From Sporosarcina highlanderae (lineage in GTDB: Bacteria > Bacillota > Bacilli > Bacillales_A > Planococcaceae), in assembly GCF_030433715.1 (NCBI RefSeq), contig NZ_JAROCC010000010.1, positions 62,001 to 126,000 on the forward strand: a stretch of 64,000 bases of DNA, read 5' to 3'. Position 1 is the stretch's first letter. The number at the start of each line of letters is the position of its first letter. Position numbers and translations under genes: made by a program. Below are positions 24,254-33,356 of this stretch, one piece after another. A model generated the notes under the pieces. The model worked only from the letters and a program-made list of their open reading frames with translations, was not told where the DNA came from and searched no databases.

Positions 24254-25000
24254 TTATTTTACCTCTATACCAAATAGATCCTTTATAACAGCTACCTTTT
24301 CAGAAGGTCCTAAGTGCCTACTTGTCTTATTGCCGTTTTCATAAGTTGACAGTTCATCATCATATAATGATATCCGCCCTCTTTCTGTAGCCATTGTTAT
24401 GATATCAACATGAGTGAATGTAGAATCTGCAGAGACTTGATTGAAAACACAGCCCTCATGGAAGTCTTCGAGTCGCTTTGGAGCGGTAGGGAATTTATAA
24501 ATCATACGGGATTCATCATTTCTAGTCCGTGTGAGAACCAATGTTGAATCATCGAATTGCTTAACTGCATAACTTCCGCCCATATCTGTACATAGATCTC
24601 CATTTAACGGAATTGGAAGGATGGTAGAATCCCCAAACCCGACATCGACTAAATATGTCTCCTCTAAATGAACGAGTATTGCCGCATGTGTATCCGGCTT
24701 CGCCCATTTCCCGTTTGGTCGATAGACCGTTGCAGCGACCAAGGACGCATCATATCCTAATTCGACCAATAACCAATGGAAAAGACCGTTTAACTCATAG
24801 CAATATCCTCCACGCATCTTTGTAACAATTTTTTCATAGATTGTATTCAAGTTTAAATAAATAGGAACTTTACGGATGACGTCTAAATTTTCAAACGGAA
24901 CTTTCCTCATATGCAGAAATTGCAGTTCCTTCAAGTTTTCGGTTGATGGAAAAGTTAAATGAGTTGCGTTAAATCGCATGAGATACTTGTCAACATCCAT
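24254..25000 (-). CDS. nat: Arylamine N-acetyltransferase
   Basis: NAT family enzyme of 248 residues that transfers acetyl groups from acetyl-CoA to arylamines or hydrazines, cytoplasmic. The catalytic triad is visible: Cys67 in RGGYCYELN, His105 in DTHAAILV and Asp119 in LVDVGFGDS. The N-terminal PFENLD motif is also typical. The length is slightly below the usual 260-280 because the C-terminal region is short. The ribosome site AGAGGA precedes ATG closely, with AGGGGG further up. Monocistronic; shares a terminator with the rsbR-like gene. Confidence 0.9.
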   Translation of the reverse strand: MDVDKYLMRFNATHLTFPSTENLKELQFLHMRKVPFENLDVIRKVPIYLNLNTIYEKIVTKMRGGYCYELNGLFHWLLVELGYDASLVAATVYRPNGKWAKPDTHAAILVHLEETYLVDVGFGDSTILPIPLNGDLCTDMGGSYAVKQFDDSTLVLTRTRNDESRMIYKFPTAPKRLEDFHEGCVFNQVSADSTFTHVDIITMATERGRISLYDDELSTYENGNKTSRHLGPSEKVAVIKDLFGIEVK

Positions 25001-25116
25001 TCCTCTAACCCCCTTGCTTCTTACTCTATCCTATCATGTTAGAAAATTGTTGTGAATAAAATTAAGGAAACCTCGTTGGGACATTTTGCCTATTAGGTAA
25101 ATGGAAAAAAGGGGTA

Positions 25117-25146
25117 TTCAAGTCTCATATAATGTGATATTATAAT
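25117..25146 (+). promoter_or_regulatory. Promoter of the GDPD gene
   Basis: TTCAAG (25117-25122), 18-base spacer, TATAAT (25141-25146). The -10 is perfect and the -35 weak. A palindrome lies just after the expected start point. Confidence 0.5.
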
Positions 25147-25157
25147 AGAAAGATAAT

Positions 25158-25173
25158 TCGGATTATAATCCGA
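25158..25173. promoter_or_regulatory. Perfect palindrome, candidate operator
   Basis: TCGGATTATAATCCGA is a perfect 16-bp palindrome about 5-20 bases after the likely transcription start of the GDPD gene and 21 bases before its ATG. The position suits a repressor operator. The binding protein is unknown. Confidence 0.45.
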
Positions 25174-25194
25174 TGAGAGATATGGGGTATTGAT

Positions 25195-26028
25195 ATGAGA
25201 AAACAGAATCTTATTTGGATGGCAATTATTGGAGCCTGTTTATTACTTCTAGTTGGATTCAACGGCCAGACAAAACGGGTGCATCAACCGAATATGATGA
25301 GTATTGCTCATAGAGGTGCCTCCGGTTTCGCACCCGAAAATACCCGCTCAGCCTTCCAAAAGGGAGTCGAACTCCAGGCTGATTATTTGGAGTGCGATGT
25401 TCATCTATCAAAAGATGGAGAGCTTATTATCATGCACGATGACAACATCGATCGTACAACGGATGGAAACGGTTTCATAAAGGATTATACATTAGCCGAG
25501 TTACGACAGTTTGATGCTGGAATTACGTTCAGTGAGGAATTCCAGGGTGAGTCAATCATGACACTCAATGAACTGTTAGATGAATTCTTTGACAAGATTG
25601 GTTTATTAATTGAATTGAAGAATCCTGCAAACTACCCGGGAATAGAAGAGAGCATTGTATCTTTATTGAGGAATTATGAAGATTTAAGTTCAATTATAGT
25701 CCAGTCATTCGATGTCGAATCCATGAAAAAAATGCATTCTTTGCTTCCAGAGTTGGAAGTGGCTGTCCTTGTTCGTCCAGCCGAATCACTTTTATCCGAA
25801 AAGAAATTGGATGAATTAACTTCATTTGCTTCATATGTTAATTTCAATGTATCCTTTATTAACAAGCGCATGGTGAATAAAGTACAACAACGCGGTAGCA
25901 AAGTCCTCGTTTGGTCAAAAAACGACAAGAAGCTTGTCTCGAAAGCTCATAAGTACGGGGTCGATGGAATCATATCCGATTATCCTACATGGCGAATTGA
26001 CAAACCGATCTATCTCGTACAAGAATAG
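25195..26028 (+). CDS. Glycerophosphodiester phosphodiesterase
   Basis: GDPD-family enzyme of 277 residues that splits glycerophosphodiesters into glycerol-3-phosphate and an alcohol, in phospholipid or teichoic-acid turnover. The N-terminus is a signal anchor (MAIIGACLLLLVGF), so the domain lies outside the cell. Catalytic and metal residues are visible in SIAHRGASGFAPENT near 36-50 and in LECDVHLSKDGELIIMHDD near 64-83, including both histidines and the E-x-D pair. The remaining TIM barrel includes LLIELKNP and a C-terminal VLVWSKND and GIISDYP. The ribosome site is ATGGGG. A palindrome upstream may be its operator; phosphate control would be plausible but no Pho box was recognised. Confidence 0.88.
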   Translation: MRKQNLIWMAIIGACLLLLVGFNGQTKRVHQPNMMSIAHRGASGFAPENTRSAFQKGVELQADYLECDVHLSKDGELIIMHDDNIDRTTDGNGFIKDYTLAELRQFDAGITFSEEFQGESIMTLNELLDEFFDKIGLLIELKNPANYPGIEESIVSLLRNYEDLSSIIVQSFDVESMKKMHSLLPELEVAVLVRPAESLLSEKKLDELTSFASYVNFNVSFINKRMVNKVQQRGSKVLVWSKNDKKLVSKAHKYGVDGIISDYPTWRIDKPIYLVQE

Positions 26029-26037
26029 TAGTGATTG

Positions 26038-26066
26038 AAACCGGAATCCTTGGATTCCGGTTTTTT
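26038..26066 (+). terminator. Intrinsic terminator
   Basis: AAACCGGAATCC and GGATTCCGGTTT with a 2-base apparent loop, then TTTTTT. Confidence 0.9.
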
Positions 26067-26142
26067 AATGCGAAAAACCACTTTATTCTAACTGATTCAC
26101 TGAAAATATATAGTATGATAGACGGAATGGAGGAGATGCATT

Positions 26143-26229
26143 ATGAAAAATGGAAAATCATTTACTATTATTCGTCGGGCAGTCTTTACGAAAGGAGCTG
26201 TGAAAGATGATCATACGCATTTTATATGA
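26143..26229 (+). CDS. 28-codon upstream ORF overlapping the RluA-type gene
   Basis: Short ORF with a strong ribosome site (GGAGGAG, 26129-26135, 7 bases before ATG). It overlaps the start of the pseudouridine synthase gene by 23 bases in another frame. The peptide is basic and not membrane-like. The layout fits a translated leader or coupling ORF that brings ribosomes to the next start, rather than a stand-alone protein. Confidence 0.45.
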   Translation: MKNGKSFTIIRRAVFTKGAVKDDHTHFI

Positions 26230-26902
26230 AGACAATCATTTACTTGTTGTCGAAAAACCAGTGAACTTGCCGGTTCAGGCAGATGAAAGCGGCGATGATG
26301 ACCTACTTACAATCTTAAAGCAGGATTTGAAGGAGCGCTATCAAAAGCCCGGTAATGTCTACCTTGGATTGGTTCATCGACTGGATCGTCCAGTAGGCGG
26401 TGTCATGGTGTTCGCAAAAACATCTAAGGCTGCATCCCGCTTGTCTGATATATTACGAAAACGGGAAATTGAAAGGACCTACTTGGCAGTCGTACGTGGA
26501 AATCTAAAGAGATACGGTGTATTGGAACATCACTTGTGGAAGGATGCGAAAAAGAATAAAGTACATACGGTTAAAGCGGGACACCCCGATGGAAAAAAGG
26601 CCATTCTTCAGTATGAAACAATAGAACAAAAGGACAATATGAGCCTATTGCAAGTCCGTCTTCATACAGGTAGATCACATCAGATCCGCGTTCAGTTATC
26701 AGCTTCCGGTTCCCCCCTTTACGGAGATCAAAAATACGGGCAACATGTGAATAAGCCCGGCCAGCAAATTGCTCTATGGGCGCATACCCTTGAATTCCCT
26801 CACCCAACAACAAAGGAACTGATGAAATTTGAATCGGTACCCCCTTCCGACCATCCGTGGGTTATTTGGGAGAGGATAAGTGGCAGAACAGTTACTGTAT
26901 GA
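26207..26902 (+). CDS. RluA-family pseudouridine synthase
   Basis: RluA/RluD-type pseudouridine synthase of 231 residues that isomerises uridines in rRNA or tRNA. The catalytic motif VHRLDRPVGGVMVF near residue 62, with the active-site aspartate in HRLD, is clear. So are IERTYLAVVRG near 88, TGRSHQIRVQL near 155 and LYGDQKYG near 172. There is no N-terminal S4 domain, which makes it short like E. coli RluA. ATG 26207 has AAAGGAG 9 bases upstream. A 28-codon ORF overlaps its start, suggesting coupled translation. The target nucleotide cannot be told. Confidence 0.88.
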   Translation: MIIRILYEDNHLLVVEKPVNLPVQADESGDDDLLTILKQDLKERYQKPGNVYLGLVHRLDRPVGGVMVFAKTSKAASRLSDILRKREIERTYLAVVRGNLKRYGVLEHHLWKDAKKNKVHTVKAGHPDGKKAILQYETIEQKDNMSLLQVRLHTGRSHQIRVQLSASGSPLYGDQKYGQHVNKPGQQIALWAHTLEFPHPTTKELMKFESVPPSDHPWVIWERISGRTVTV

Positions 26903-26929
26903 AATTGTCAAAGCAGGTCATCTAGCTGA

Positions 26930-26958
26930 TTGACATAGAAATTCCATACCCCTACACT
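26930..26958 (+). promoter_or_regulatory. Promoter of the ATP-grasp ligase gene
   Basis: Perfect TTGACA (26930-26935), 17-base spacer, TACACT (26953-26958), 29 bases before the ATG. Confidence 0.6.
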
Positions 26959-26987
26959 TAGAATGAGTAAATCAGTTGGAGGAAATT

Positions 26988-28199
26988 ATGACAAATCCAT
27001 TTATCCCGATTATTGTCGGAACCGATATCAATGCATATAATATGGCAATTTCATTTCACGAGGCGTATGGGATACACCCAATCCTTGTTGGAAAGGAATC
27101 TTTATCATTTACAAGCTTAAGTACAATTCCCGGGGCGATTGAATTGTTCCCGAAGCTTGGGGAAAAGAAAGAGTTTCCAGCTATCTTAAAACAAGTAGCA
27201 AATAAGTACAAAAATCCGCAGAAGAAATTGCTGCTTATCGGCACAAATGATCTTTATGTCCGTCTCATCATAGAGAATCGTGATGTCCTTGCCGAAGATT
27301 TTGTGTTCAATTATATAGATGAGCCACTTTTAAATAATTTACTTGTGAAGAAGAATTTTTATCAGCTTTGTGAAGAGCATGGAATTGATACGCCAGCAAC
27401 TTATTTTTATTCATGTAAAAACGATGACCGTTTCACAGAAGAAGTCATGTTCCCGGTTATCATCAAACCAAGCAACGGCGTAGAGTACTATAAACATCCA
27501 TTTTCAGGTATGCAAAAAGTTTACAAAGTCGACTCACATGAGGAAATTCAAAGAGTCATTGAAACGATTAAGAAAAGCGGCTATCAAGATGATTTGATCA
27601 TCCAGGACTTTATCCCGGGCGATGATACGTATATGTGGGACTCCGTCTTTTACATTAACAGCAAAGGCAATACCGAGCTGATCACTTTTGGACAAGTAGT
27701 GCTTCAAGAGCATACACCTACTGCAATCGGTAATTACACAGCTGTCATTACAAGATACAATGAAGAAATGATGTTGAAGTTGAAGGGCTTCTTGGAGGCA
27801 CTCAATTATGTAGGGTACGCCAATTTCGATTTGAAATATGATCATCGGGATGGCAAATTTAAAGTGTTTGAAGTGAATATCCGTCAAGGCCGTTCAAGTT
27901 ATTATATAACGTCCTGCGGTCATAATATGGCGAAAAACTTTGTCGATGATCTCATCTATAATGTCGAAAAGAAGTTAGTCTTACTGGATGAGAAGTTCCT
28001 ATTCACAGTCGTTCCAAAAATTGTGCTTAAGAAATTTGTCGACAATGTAGAAATCCGTAAAGAGATTAAGCAGTTGTTAAGAGCCGGCAAATACGCCAAT
28101 CCACTATTCTATAAAAGGGATCAAAGCTTCAAAAGGAAACTTTATCTCTTAATGAGACAAATTAATTACTATCGTAAGTATAAAGACAATAAATGGTAA
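26988..28199 (+). CDS. ATP-grasp ligase, D-aspartate ligase (Aslfm)-like
   Basis: ATP-grasp enzyme of 403 residues that resembles Aslfm of Enterococcus faecium, which joins D-aspartate to the lysine of peptidoglycan precursors to form the cross-bridge. Shared features as I recall the family are FIPIIVGTDINAYNMA at the start, KKLLLIGTNDLY near 77, FPVIIKPSNGVEYY near 152, LIIQDFIPGDD near 205, AIGNYT near 248, YVGYANFDLKYD near 275 and FEVNIRQGRSSYY near 295. The last two hold metal- and nucleotide-binding residues. No signal peptide; it should act on cytoplasmic UDP-MurNAc-pentapeptide. Planococcaceae have Lys-D-Asp or Lys-D-Glu type bridges, so the amino acid could be either. ATG 26988 has TTGGAGG 5 bases upstream. 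Single gene with its own promoter and terminator. Confidence 0.75.
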   Translation: MTNPFIPIIVGTDINAYNMAISFHEAYGIHPILVGKESLSFTSLSTIPGAIELFPKLGEKKEFPAILKQVANKYKNPQKKLLLIGTNDLYVRLIIENRDVLAEDFVFNYIDEPLLNNLLVKKNFYQLCEEHGIDTPATYFYSCKNDDRFTEEVMFPVIIKPSNGVEYYKHPFSGMQKVYKVDSHEEIQRVIETIKKSGYQDDLIIQDFIPGDDTYMWDSVFYINSKGNTELITFGQVVLQEHTPTAIGNYTAVITRYNEEMMLKLKGFLEALNYVGYANFDLKYDHRDGKFKVFEVNIRQGRSSYYITSCGHNMAKNFVDDLIYNVEKKLVLLDEKFLFTVVPKIVLKKFVDNVEIRKEIKQLLRAGKYANPLFYKRDQSFKRKLYLLMRQINYYRKYKDNKW

Positions 28200-28207
28200 T
28201 CTGAATG

Positions 28208-28240
28208 AACCTAATTGCATACGTGCAATTGGGTTTTTTT
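28208..28240 (+). terminator. Intrinsic terminator
   Basis: AACCTAATTGCA (28208-28219) pairs with TGCAATTGGGTT (28224-28235, one wobble), then Ts. Confidence 0.88.
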
Positions 28241-28305
28241 AGTGAAGTTTACAGTATTGAAGGAAGTGGAATAGATAAGTGACTAGCTCAAGGAGGAATT
28301 ACAGC

Positions 28306-28461
28306 ATGAGGAAACAACACCATAACCAGCAGTTCGATTCAAAAAGAAACACAATCATTGAGAACCTTGTGAATGAAGGTGTTTATAAAATAAATGGAAA
28401 ACAATTATACGAGCTTTCTTTATATGAATTGTTGAAACAGTATACAATGAGAATAGAGTGA
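28306..28461 (+). CDS. FbpA-family small basic protein
   Basis: A 51-residue basic protein that matches the Fur-regulated basic protein A family (FbpA of B. subtilis), through NEGVYKINGKQLYELSLYELLKQ-like C-terminal sequence (residues about 25-47). In B. subtilis FbpA acts with the FsrA small RNA in the iron-sparing response. ATG 28306 has an excellent AAGGAGG 9 bases upstream. I could not find a Fur box in the short upstream region. It is followed after 19 bases by the amidase gene with no terminator, so the two may be co-transcribed. Confidence 0.72.
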   Translation: MRKQHHNQQFDSKRNTIIENLVNEGVYKINGKQLYELSLYELLKQYTMRIE

Positions 28462-28480
28462 ATCATTGGGGGGATTGAAT

Positions 28481-29935
28481 TTGAATAGTAAATTAAAGAA
28501 CTCTAACAGGGAATGGCTAAAAGAAGCGACAATCAGGCAAATGCTACAGAAGATGGGGGACCTTGAACTTAGTTCAGAAGAGCTTGTGATCATGTATTTA
28601 CAAAGAATCTCAGAAACAGATCAAGCGGTTAATGCAATCCTTGAGATTAATCCACAAGCACTTCAAATAGCACGCTCCCTCGATGATGAAAGGCGCTCCG
28701 GAAACGTGCGCTCCCTTTTGCATGGAATACCTGTGCTGTTAAAAGATAGTATGGATACTGCAGATAATATGCATACAAGCTGCGGCTCATTGGCAATGAA
28801 AGATTATTTTGCAGATAAAGACGCCTTTTTAGTAAAGAAATTACGCGATGCGGGGGCGGTGATTCTTGGCAAGACGAATATGACAGAATGGGCGAATTTC
28901 ATGTCTGACCGGATGAGGAATGGCTGGAGTTCCCGGGGAGGACAAGTGAATAATCCATACGGTCCATTCGATGTTGGCGGATCAAGCTCAGGTGCAGCTG
29001 CCGCAATCGCTGCGAATATGGCTGCTGTTTCAATTGGAACGGAAACAAGTGGTTCGATTATTAATCCTTCCGCCCAAAATGCACTTGTCGGGATTAAACC
29101 GACAGTAGGTGCGATTAGCAGGAGTGGTATCATCCCGCTATCCTTCACACAGGACACCCCAGGTCCGATGGCACGGACAGTAGAGGATGCAGCGATAACA
29201 TTTGGCCAGATGGTAGGGTATGATCACAATGATCCGATTACGAAAGGATCCGATCGATTTGCGGGAATTGACTGGCTTTCCTTGTTGGATTCCAATTCCT
29301 TAAAAGGTAAAAGAATCGGTATTGCACGTTCCATTTTTGAACGTGAAATTACGACTGAAAGAAAGGCGCAGTTCGATGAAGTACTTGTTCAACTGGAATC
29401 ATTAGGCGCAGAAATTATTGAATCTATCGATTTGGGGACGATGGAGGATGATTTAGGGTATGATGTCTTGCTTTATGAATTCAAGGCTGCATTAAACGCG
29501 TATCTTGGAAAGACACCTATGACGAATCCTGTGCGAACCTTGTCCGATATCATTCGTTTCAACAAGGAGCATTCGGAAGAAACCCTTAAATATGGGCAAG
29601 TCATGTTGGAAAAAGTGGATCGGACAAGCGGAACATTAAAGGAGCCCGCCTATATCAATGCGTTAATAAGGAATCGTCATCTTGCAGGTGAATTGGCACT
29701 TGATCGGGCTTTCGATGAACATCGGATTGATATGCTAGTGTTTCCACAAGACCATGGCTGCAGCTTCAGTGCTGCTGCGGGTTATCCAGCAATCACTGTT
29801 CCTGCGTCGTTTACGAAAGAAGGAGAGCCTTTTTGTATTACAATATGTGGACGAGCATACTCTGAGCCAGAGTTGATAGGGTATGCATATGCTTTCGAAC
29901 AGAAAACAAAGGCAAGAAGAAGTCCTATTCTGTAA
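28481..29935 (+). CDS. Amidase signature family enzyme
   Basis: Amidase of about 484 residues that hydrolyses a C-N amide bond. The Ser-cisSer-Lys triad is visible: Lys in VLLKDSMDT near 88, and the glycine/serine motif VGGSSSGAAAAIAANMAA near 165 with ETSGSI near 190. TTG 28481 is preferred because a GGGGGGA run stands 7 bases upstream; TTG 28475 and 28466 are too close to it. It is not beside gatC/gatB, so it is not the GatA subunit, but a stand-alone amidase like those in Bacillus that act on small amides or N-acyl amines. The substrate is unknown. No terminator was seen before the DEAD-box gene. Confidence 0.85.
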   Translation: MNSKLKNSNREWLKEATIRQMLQKMGDLELSSEELVIMYLQRISETDQAVNAILEINPQALQIARSLDDERRSGNVRSLLHGIPVLLKDSMDTADNMHTSCGSLAMKDYFADKDAFLVKKLRDAGAVILGKTNMTEWANFMSDRMRNGWSSRGGQVNNPYGPFDVGGSSSGAAAAIAANMAAVSIGTETSGSIINPSAQNALVGIKPTVGAISRSGIIPLSFTQDTPGPMARTVEDAAITFGQMVGYDHNDPITKGSDRFAGIDWLSLLDSNSLKGKRIGIARSIFEREITTERKAQFDEVLVQLESLGAEIIESIDLGTMEDDLGYDVLLYEFKAALNAYLGKTPMTNPVRTLSDIIRFNKEHSEETLKYGQVMLEKVDRTSGTLKEPAYINALIRNRHLAGELALDRAFDEHRIDMLVFPQDHGCSFSAAAGYPAITVPASFTKEGEPFCITICGRAYSEPELIGYAYAFEQKTKARRSPIL

Positions 29936-29996
29936 AAAAATGTTGAAATGAAATGGAATCCAGTCCATTATGAGATAAGGTATAAGGAAAGCAGGG

Positions 29997-31184
29997 ATGG
30001 AAATGTCCTTCTTGGAAAAAATGGACGATGTATTTACGGAAAAGTGGAAATTTGAACAAGAAACGCCGATACAAACTAAAATGATTCCCGAATTGCTCAA
30101 TGGCAGGGACGTCGTTGCGGAATCTCCAACAGGAACAGGAAAAACATTGGCATATGTATTGCCGATTCTCCAACGGGTAAATGGCGATAAAATGCAGACA
30201 CAAGCATTGATCGTGGCACCGTCGCAAGAATTAGCAATGCAAATTGTCAACGTCATACGTGATTGGGTGGAAGGGACAACTATCACCGTTACTCAGCTAA
30301 TTGGCGGTGCAAATATGCAACGTCAGGTTGAGCGATTGAAGAAAAAGCCAACCATCGTCGTTGGAACCCCTGGTCGCTTAGTCGAACTCGTCAAAGCGAA
30401 ACGTTTAAAAATGAATGATATACGCTATATCGTTTTAGACGAAGGAGATCAGCTTCTTTCCCGCGACTACAGGGTAATCGTTAAGGATTTAATCGAAGCT
30501 GCTAATGCAGAACGACAAGTGGCTGTTGTATCCGCGACCATTACAGATGAAATTGAAATTGTAGCGAAAAAGCTCATGAATGATCCGATCCGATTACAAG
30601 TTTCAGTAGAGGATATGCCGTTATCCGGAAAAGTTGTACATTCATTTGTGAAAACGGAAGCCCGTGATAAAACAGATTTGCTACGTGGTCTATCCCATCT
30701 GCCGAATATTAGGGCTCTTGCATTCATGAACAACGTCGATCAGCTTCGAATGAAGGAATTTAAATTGCAATATAACGAAGCTCCGGTTGCAGTACTGTAT
30801 TCATCAATGAAAAAATTCGAACGCCAAGAAACATTGGAAAGCTTCCGGAAAGGCGATATCCGCATCTTAATCGCAACAGATCTTGCCGCAAGAGGATTGG
30901 ATATCCAAGGATTGACCCATGTCATCCATGTCGACGTCCCACATACCATCGAGCAGTACTTACACCGCTCAGGACGTACTGGACGTGCAGGTGAGGATGG
31001 AGAAGTCCTTGCATTACTCTCATATCCAGAAGAACGTACCTATCGAAAACTTGCAAAAGGATTCAAACCTGTCCAGAAAGTATGGTACAAGGGTAAACTG
31101 ACCGAAGGAAACTCCAAAACAGTCAGCGCTCAAAAACCAGCAACAAAGAAACCAACGACAAATAAACCGAAGAAAAAACGATAA
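29997..31184 (+). CDS. DEAD-box RNA helicase (YfmL-like)
   Basis: ATP-dependent RNA helicase of 395 residues with no long C-terminal RNA-binding domain, the size class of B. subtilis YfmL, which helps 50S assembly. Visible motifs are the Q motif (FEQETPIQTKMIP near 18), Walker A SPTGTGKT near 44, motif Ib TPGR, motif II DEGD near 149 in place of DEAD, motif III SAT near 180, and motif VI HRSGRTGR near 323. The C-terminal tail is very basic (KKPTTNKPKKKR). ATG 29997 has AAGGAAA 6 bases upstream; ATG 30003 is possible. The assignment to YfmL is by length and context, not by search. Confidence 0.85.
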   Translation: MEMSFLEKMDDVFTEKWKFEQETPIQTKMIPELLNGRDVVAESPTGTGKTLAYVLPILQRVNGDKMQTQALIVAPSQELAMQIVNVIRDWVEGTTITVTQLIGGANMQRQVERLKKKPTIVVGTPGRLVELVKAKRLKMNDIRYIVLDEGDQLLSRDYRVIVKDLIEAANAERQVAVVSATITDEIEIVAKKLMNDPIRLQVSVEDMPLSGKVVHSFVKTEARDKTDLLRGLSHLPNIRALAFMNNVDQLRMKEFKLQYNEAPVAVLYSSMKKFERQETLESFRKGDIRILIATDLAARGLDIQGLTHVIHVDVPHTIEQYLHRSGRTGRAGEDGEVLALLSYPEERTYRKLAKGFKPVQKVWYKGKLTEGNSKTVSAQKPATKKPTTNKPKKKR

Positions 31185-31233
31185 AAAGGGCAATGCCAAC
31201 TCCATTTCAAAGTGGATTGGCATGCCCTTTTTT
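31184..31233. terminator. Bidirectional terminator
   Basis: Long imperfect hairpin of about 19 bp: AAAAGGGCA-ATGCCAA-TCCA against TGGATTGGCATGCCCTTTTT, with two bulges. Convergent helicase and map genes. Confidence 0.85.
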
Positions 31234-31236
31234 GTT

Positions 31237-31986
<750 letters not shown>

Positions 31987-32066
31987 TTACAGGTCCCTTC
32001 TTCGAAACATACTTTTCCAACCGATTATATCATAACTATTCTAACCAAAAGGTCCGTATGCTTAAA

Positions 32067-32408
32067 TCACTTCAGTACTTTTACACCTTGATAGACATTC
32101 CAAATTACGACAAATAAAAAGAGGAGACCGTACAAAAGCATGAATAGGAAAGGCGCCAAGCCCCAAAAGTCGAATTGTCCTGTCATCATCGTATGTATTC
32201 TTGATTCATATGAAATCATTGAAAATGAAAAAAGAATGAAACCGGCGATTAGCAAGACAACTGGCGCCAAATGTGAAATAAGAGAACGTTTAGCATGACC
32301 TTTTACTTCGTGATCATCCGTTATGAAATAGACGATGGCAGGTAAAAGAAGAGGCGAGAAAAAGATACTGAAATAACATAATGCTGCAAGTAGTTTATTA
32401 TTGGACAT
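32067..32408 (-). CDS. DUF4870 family membrane protein
   Basis: Membrane protein of 113 residues with three hydrophobic helices (about 7-29, 48-70 and 83-106), matching the DUF4870/YtcA-like Tic20-type family: LLAALCYFSIFFSPLLLP, then DDHEVKGHAKRSLI between helices. Start ATG 32408 is chosen for GGGAGG 7 bases upstream; the earlier in-frame starts add a basic stretch without a ribosome site. Function unknown. Divergent from the thiT riboswitch. Confidence 0.75.
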   Translation of the reverse strand: MSNNKLLAALCYFSIFFSPLLLPAIVYFITDDHEVKGHAKRSLISHLAPVVLLIAGFILFSFSMISYESRIHTMMTGQFDFWGLAPFLFMLLYGLLFLFVVIWNVYQGVKVLK

Positions 32409-32449
32409 TGGCAAACCTCCCATTGTTCTCAAAAACTTATAGAATCGTC

Positions 32450-32478
32450 TTGCTATTATGTACCTTAACATATACAAT
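32450..32478 (+). promoter_or_regulatory. Promoter of the thiT riboswitch transcript
   Basis: TTGCTA (32450-32455), 17-base spacer, TACAAT (32473-32478), 25 bases before the TPP aptamer. Confidence 0.6.
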
Positions 32479-32502
32479 GTATACGACAATTGAATTACAC
32501 GA

Positions 32503-32587
32503 CCACAAGGGGGGCCTTCAATGGCTGAGATTGGACATCTGTCCTGACCCTTCGAACCTGTAAGTTCATACTTGCGTAGGGATGTGG
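32503..32587 (+). ncRNA. TPP riboswitch (THI element) upstream of thiT
   Basis: P1 arms CCACA and TGTGG close the element, with GGGGGGCC, GGCTGAGATTGG, GACCCTTCGAACCTG, AGTTCATACTTGCGTAGGGA in THI-box order. It should bind TPP and end transcription at 32609-32643. Confidence 0.95.
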
Positions 32588-32608
32588 ATGGAAACTGACA
32601 TTTAGTTT

Positions 32609-32643
32609 ACGATGTCTCGGTTCTATCCGGGATGTCGTTTTTT
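32609..32643 (+). terminator. TPP riboswitch terminator before thiT
   Basis: ACGATGTCTCGG (32609-32620) pairs with CCGGGATGTCGT (32627-32638) over 12 bp with three wobbles, then a T-run. This is the likely expression platform. The rest of the leader, to 32780, shows nothing else I can name. Confidence 0.88.
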
Positions 32644-32790
32644 ATTGTAAAGAAAAGTGGCTCTGCTATAAATGTAACCTTGTATGGCTGATTTAAAACT
32701 TTTATTCGTTGCCGTCAAGATAAAGCAGTCTTTTGCCTTTTATCTTTCATCTTCCATATCCCTCCGACAAAAAAAGAGGAGGAATTTCAA

Positions 32791-33351
32791 TTGGATCGTA
32801 AACGTCTACAGTTTTTATTAGAGGTTGCTATTTTTGGAGCCTTGTCATTCGTCTTGGATATGCTTGTCGTGTTCAAGATGCCGCAAGGGGGATCTGTCAC
32901 ATTATCCATGCTGCCAATTATCGTCATCGCATTCAGATGGGGAATAGTAGGTGGAATGTTAACAGGGTTAATTACCGGATTGTTACAAGTAATTAGTGGG
33001 GCATATGTATTGAATATCTACCAGGCCGCACTCGATTATTTTGTAGCTTATTCGTTAGTAGGGCTCGCGGCAGTTACATTAGGCTGGTTGCTTAGTAGTA
33101 GAAAAGCAGGGAATAAACGATCGATGGTTTCGGCAATTGTCATAGGTACGGTCATTGGAGGAGTATTACGTTTCCTTGCCCATTTTATCGGTGGAGTGGT
33201 TTTTTTCGCCGAATTTGCTGGTGATCAGCCGGTATGGCTGTATTCGCTCGTTTATAACGCCTCATATATGATTCCTTCAATCATACTTTGTGCAATTGTG
33301 GCGGTTCCGTTATTCACAACAGCTCCACGACTTATTCAAAGGGTGGCATAA
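32791..33351 (+). CDS. thiT: Thiamine transporter ThiT (ECF S component)
   Basis: ThiT (YuaJ) of 186 residues with six membrane helices, the thiamine-specific substrate subunit of the group II ECF transporter. It depends on the shared EcfA1A2T module encoded elsewhere. The family pattern is visible in FGALSFVLDML near the N-terminus, MPQGGSVTLSMLPIIVIAFRWG (thiamine-binding loop region) near 31-52, QAALDYFVAYSLVGLA near 79 and the C-terminal YNASYMIPS. TTG start with GAGGAGG 7 bases upstream. Controlled by the TPP riboswitch 200 bases upstream. A second thiamine-type importer in the window is ykoFEDC. Confidence 0.94.
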   Translation: MDRKRLQFLLEVAIFGALSFVLDMLVVFKMPQGGSVTLSMLPIIVIAFRWGIVGGMLTGLITGLLQVISGAYVLNIYQAALDYFVAYSLVGLAAVTLGWLLSSRKAGNKRSMVSAIVIGTVIGGVLRFLAHFIGGVVFFAEFAGDQPVWLYSLVYNASYMIPSIILCAIVAVPLFTTAPRLIQRVA

Positions 33352-33356
33352 AAAAG

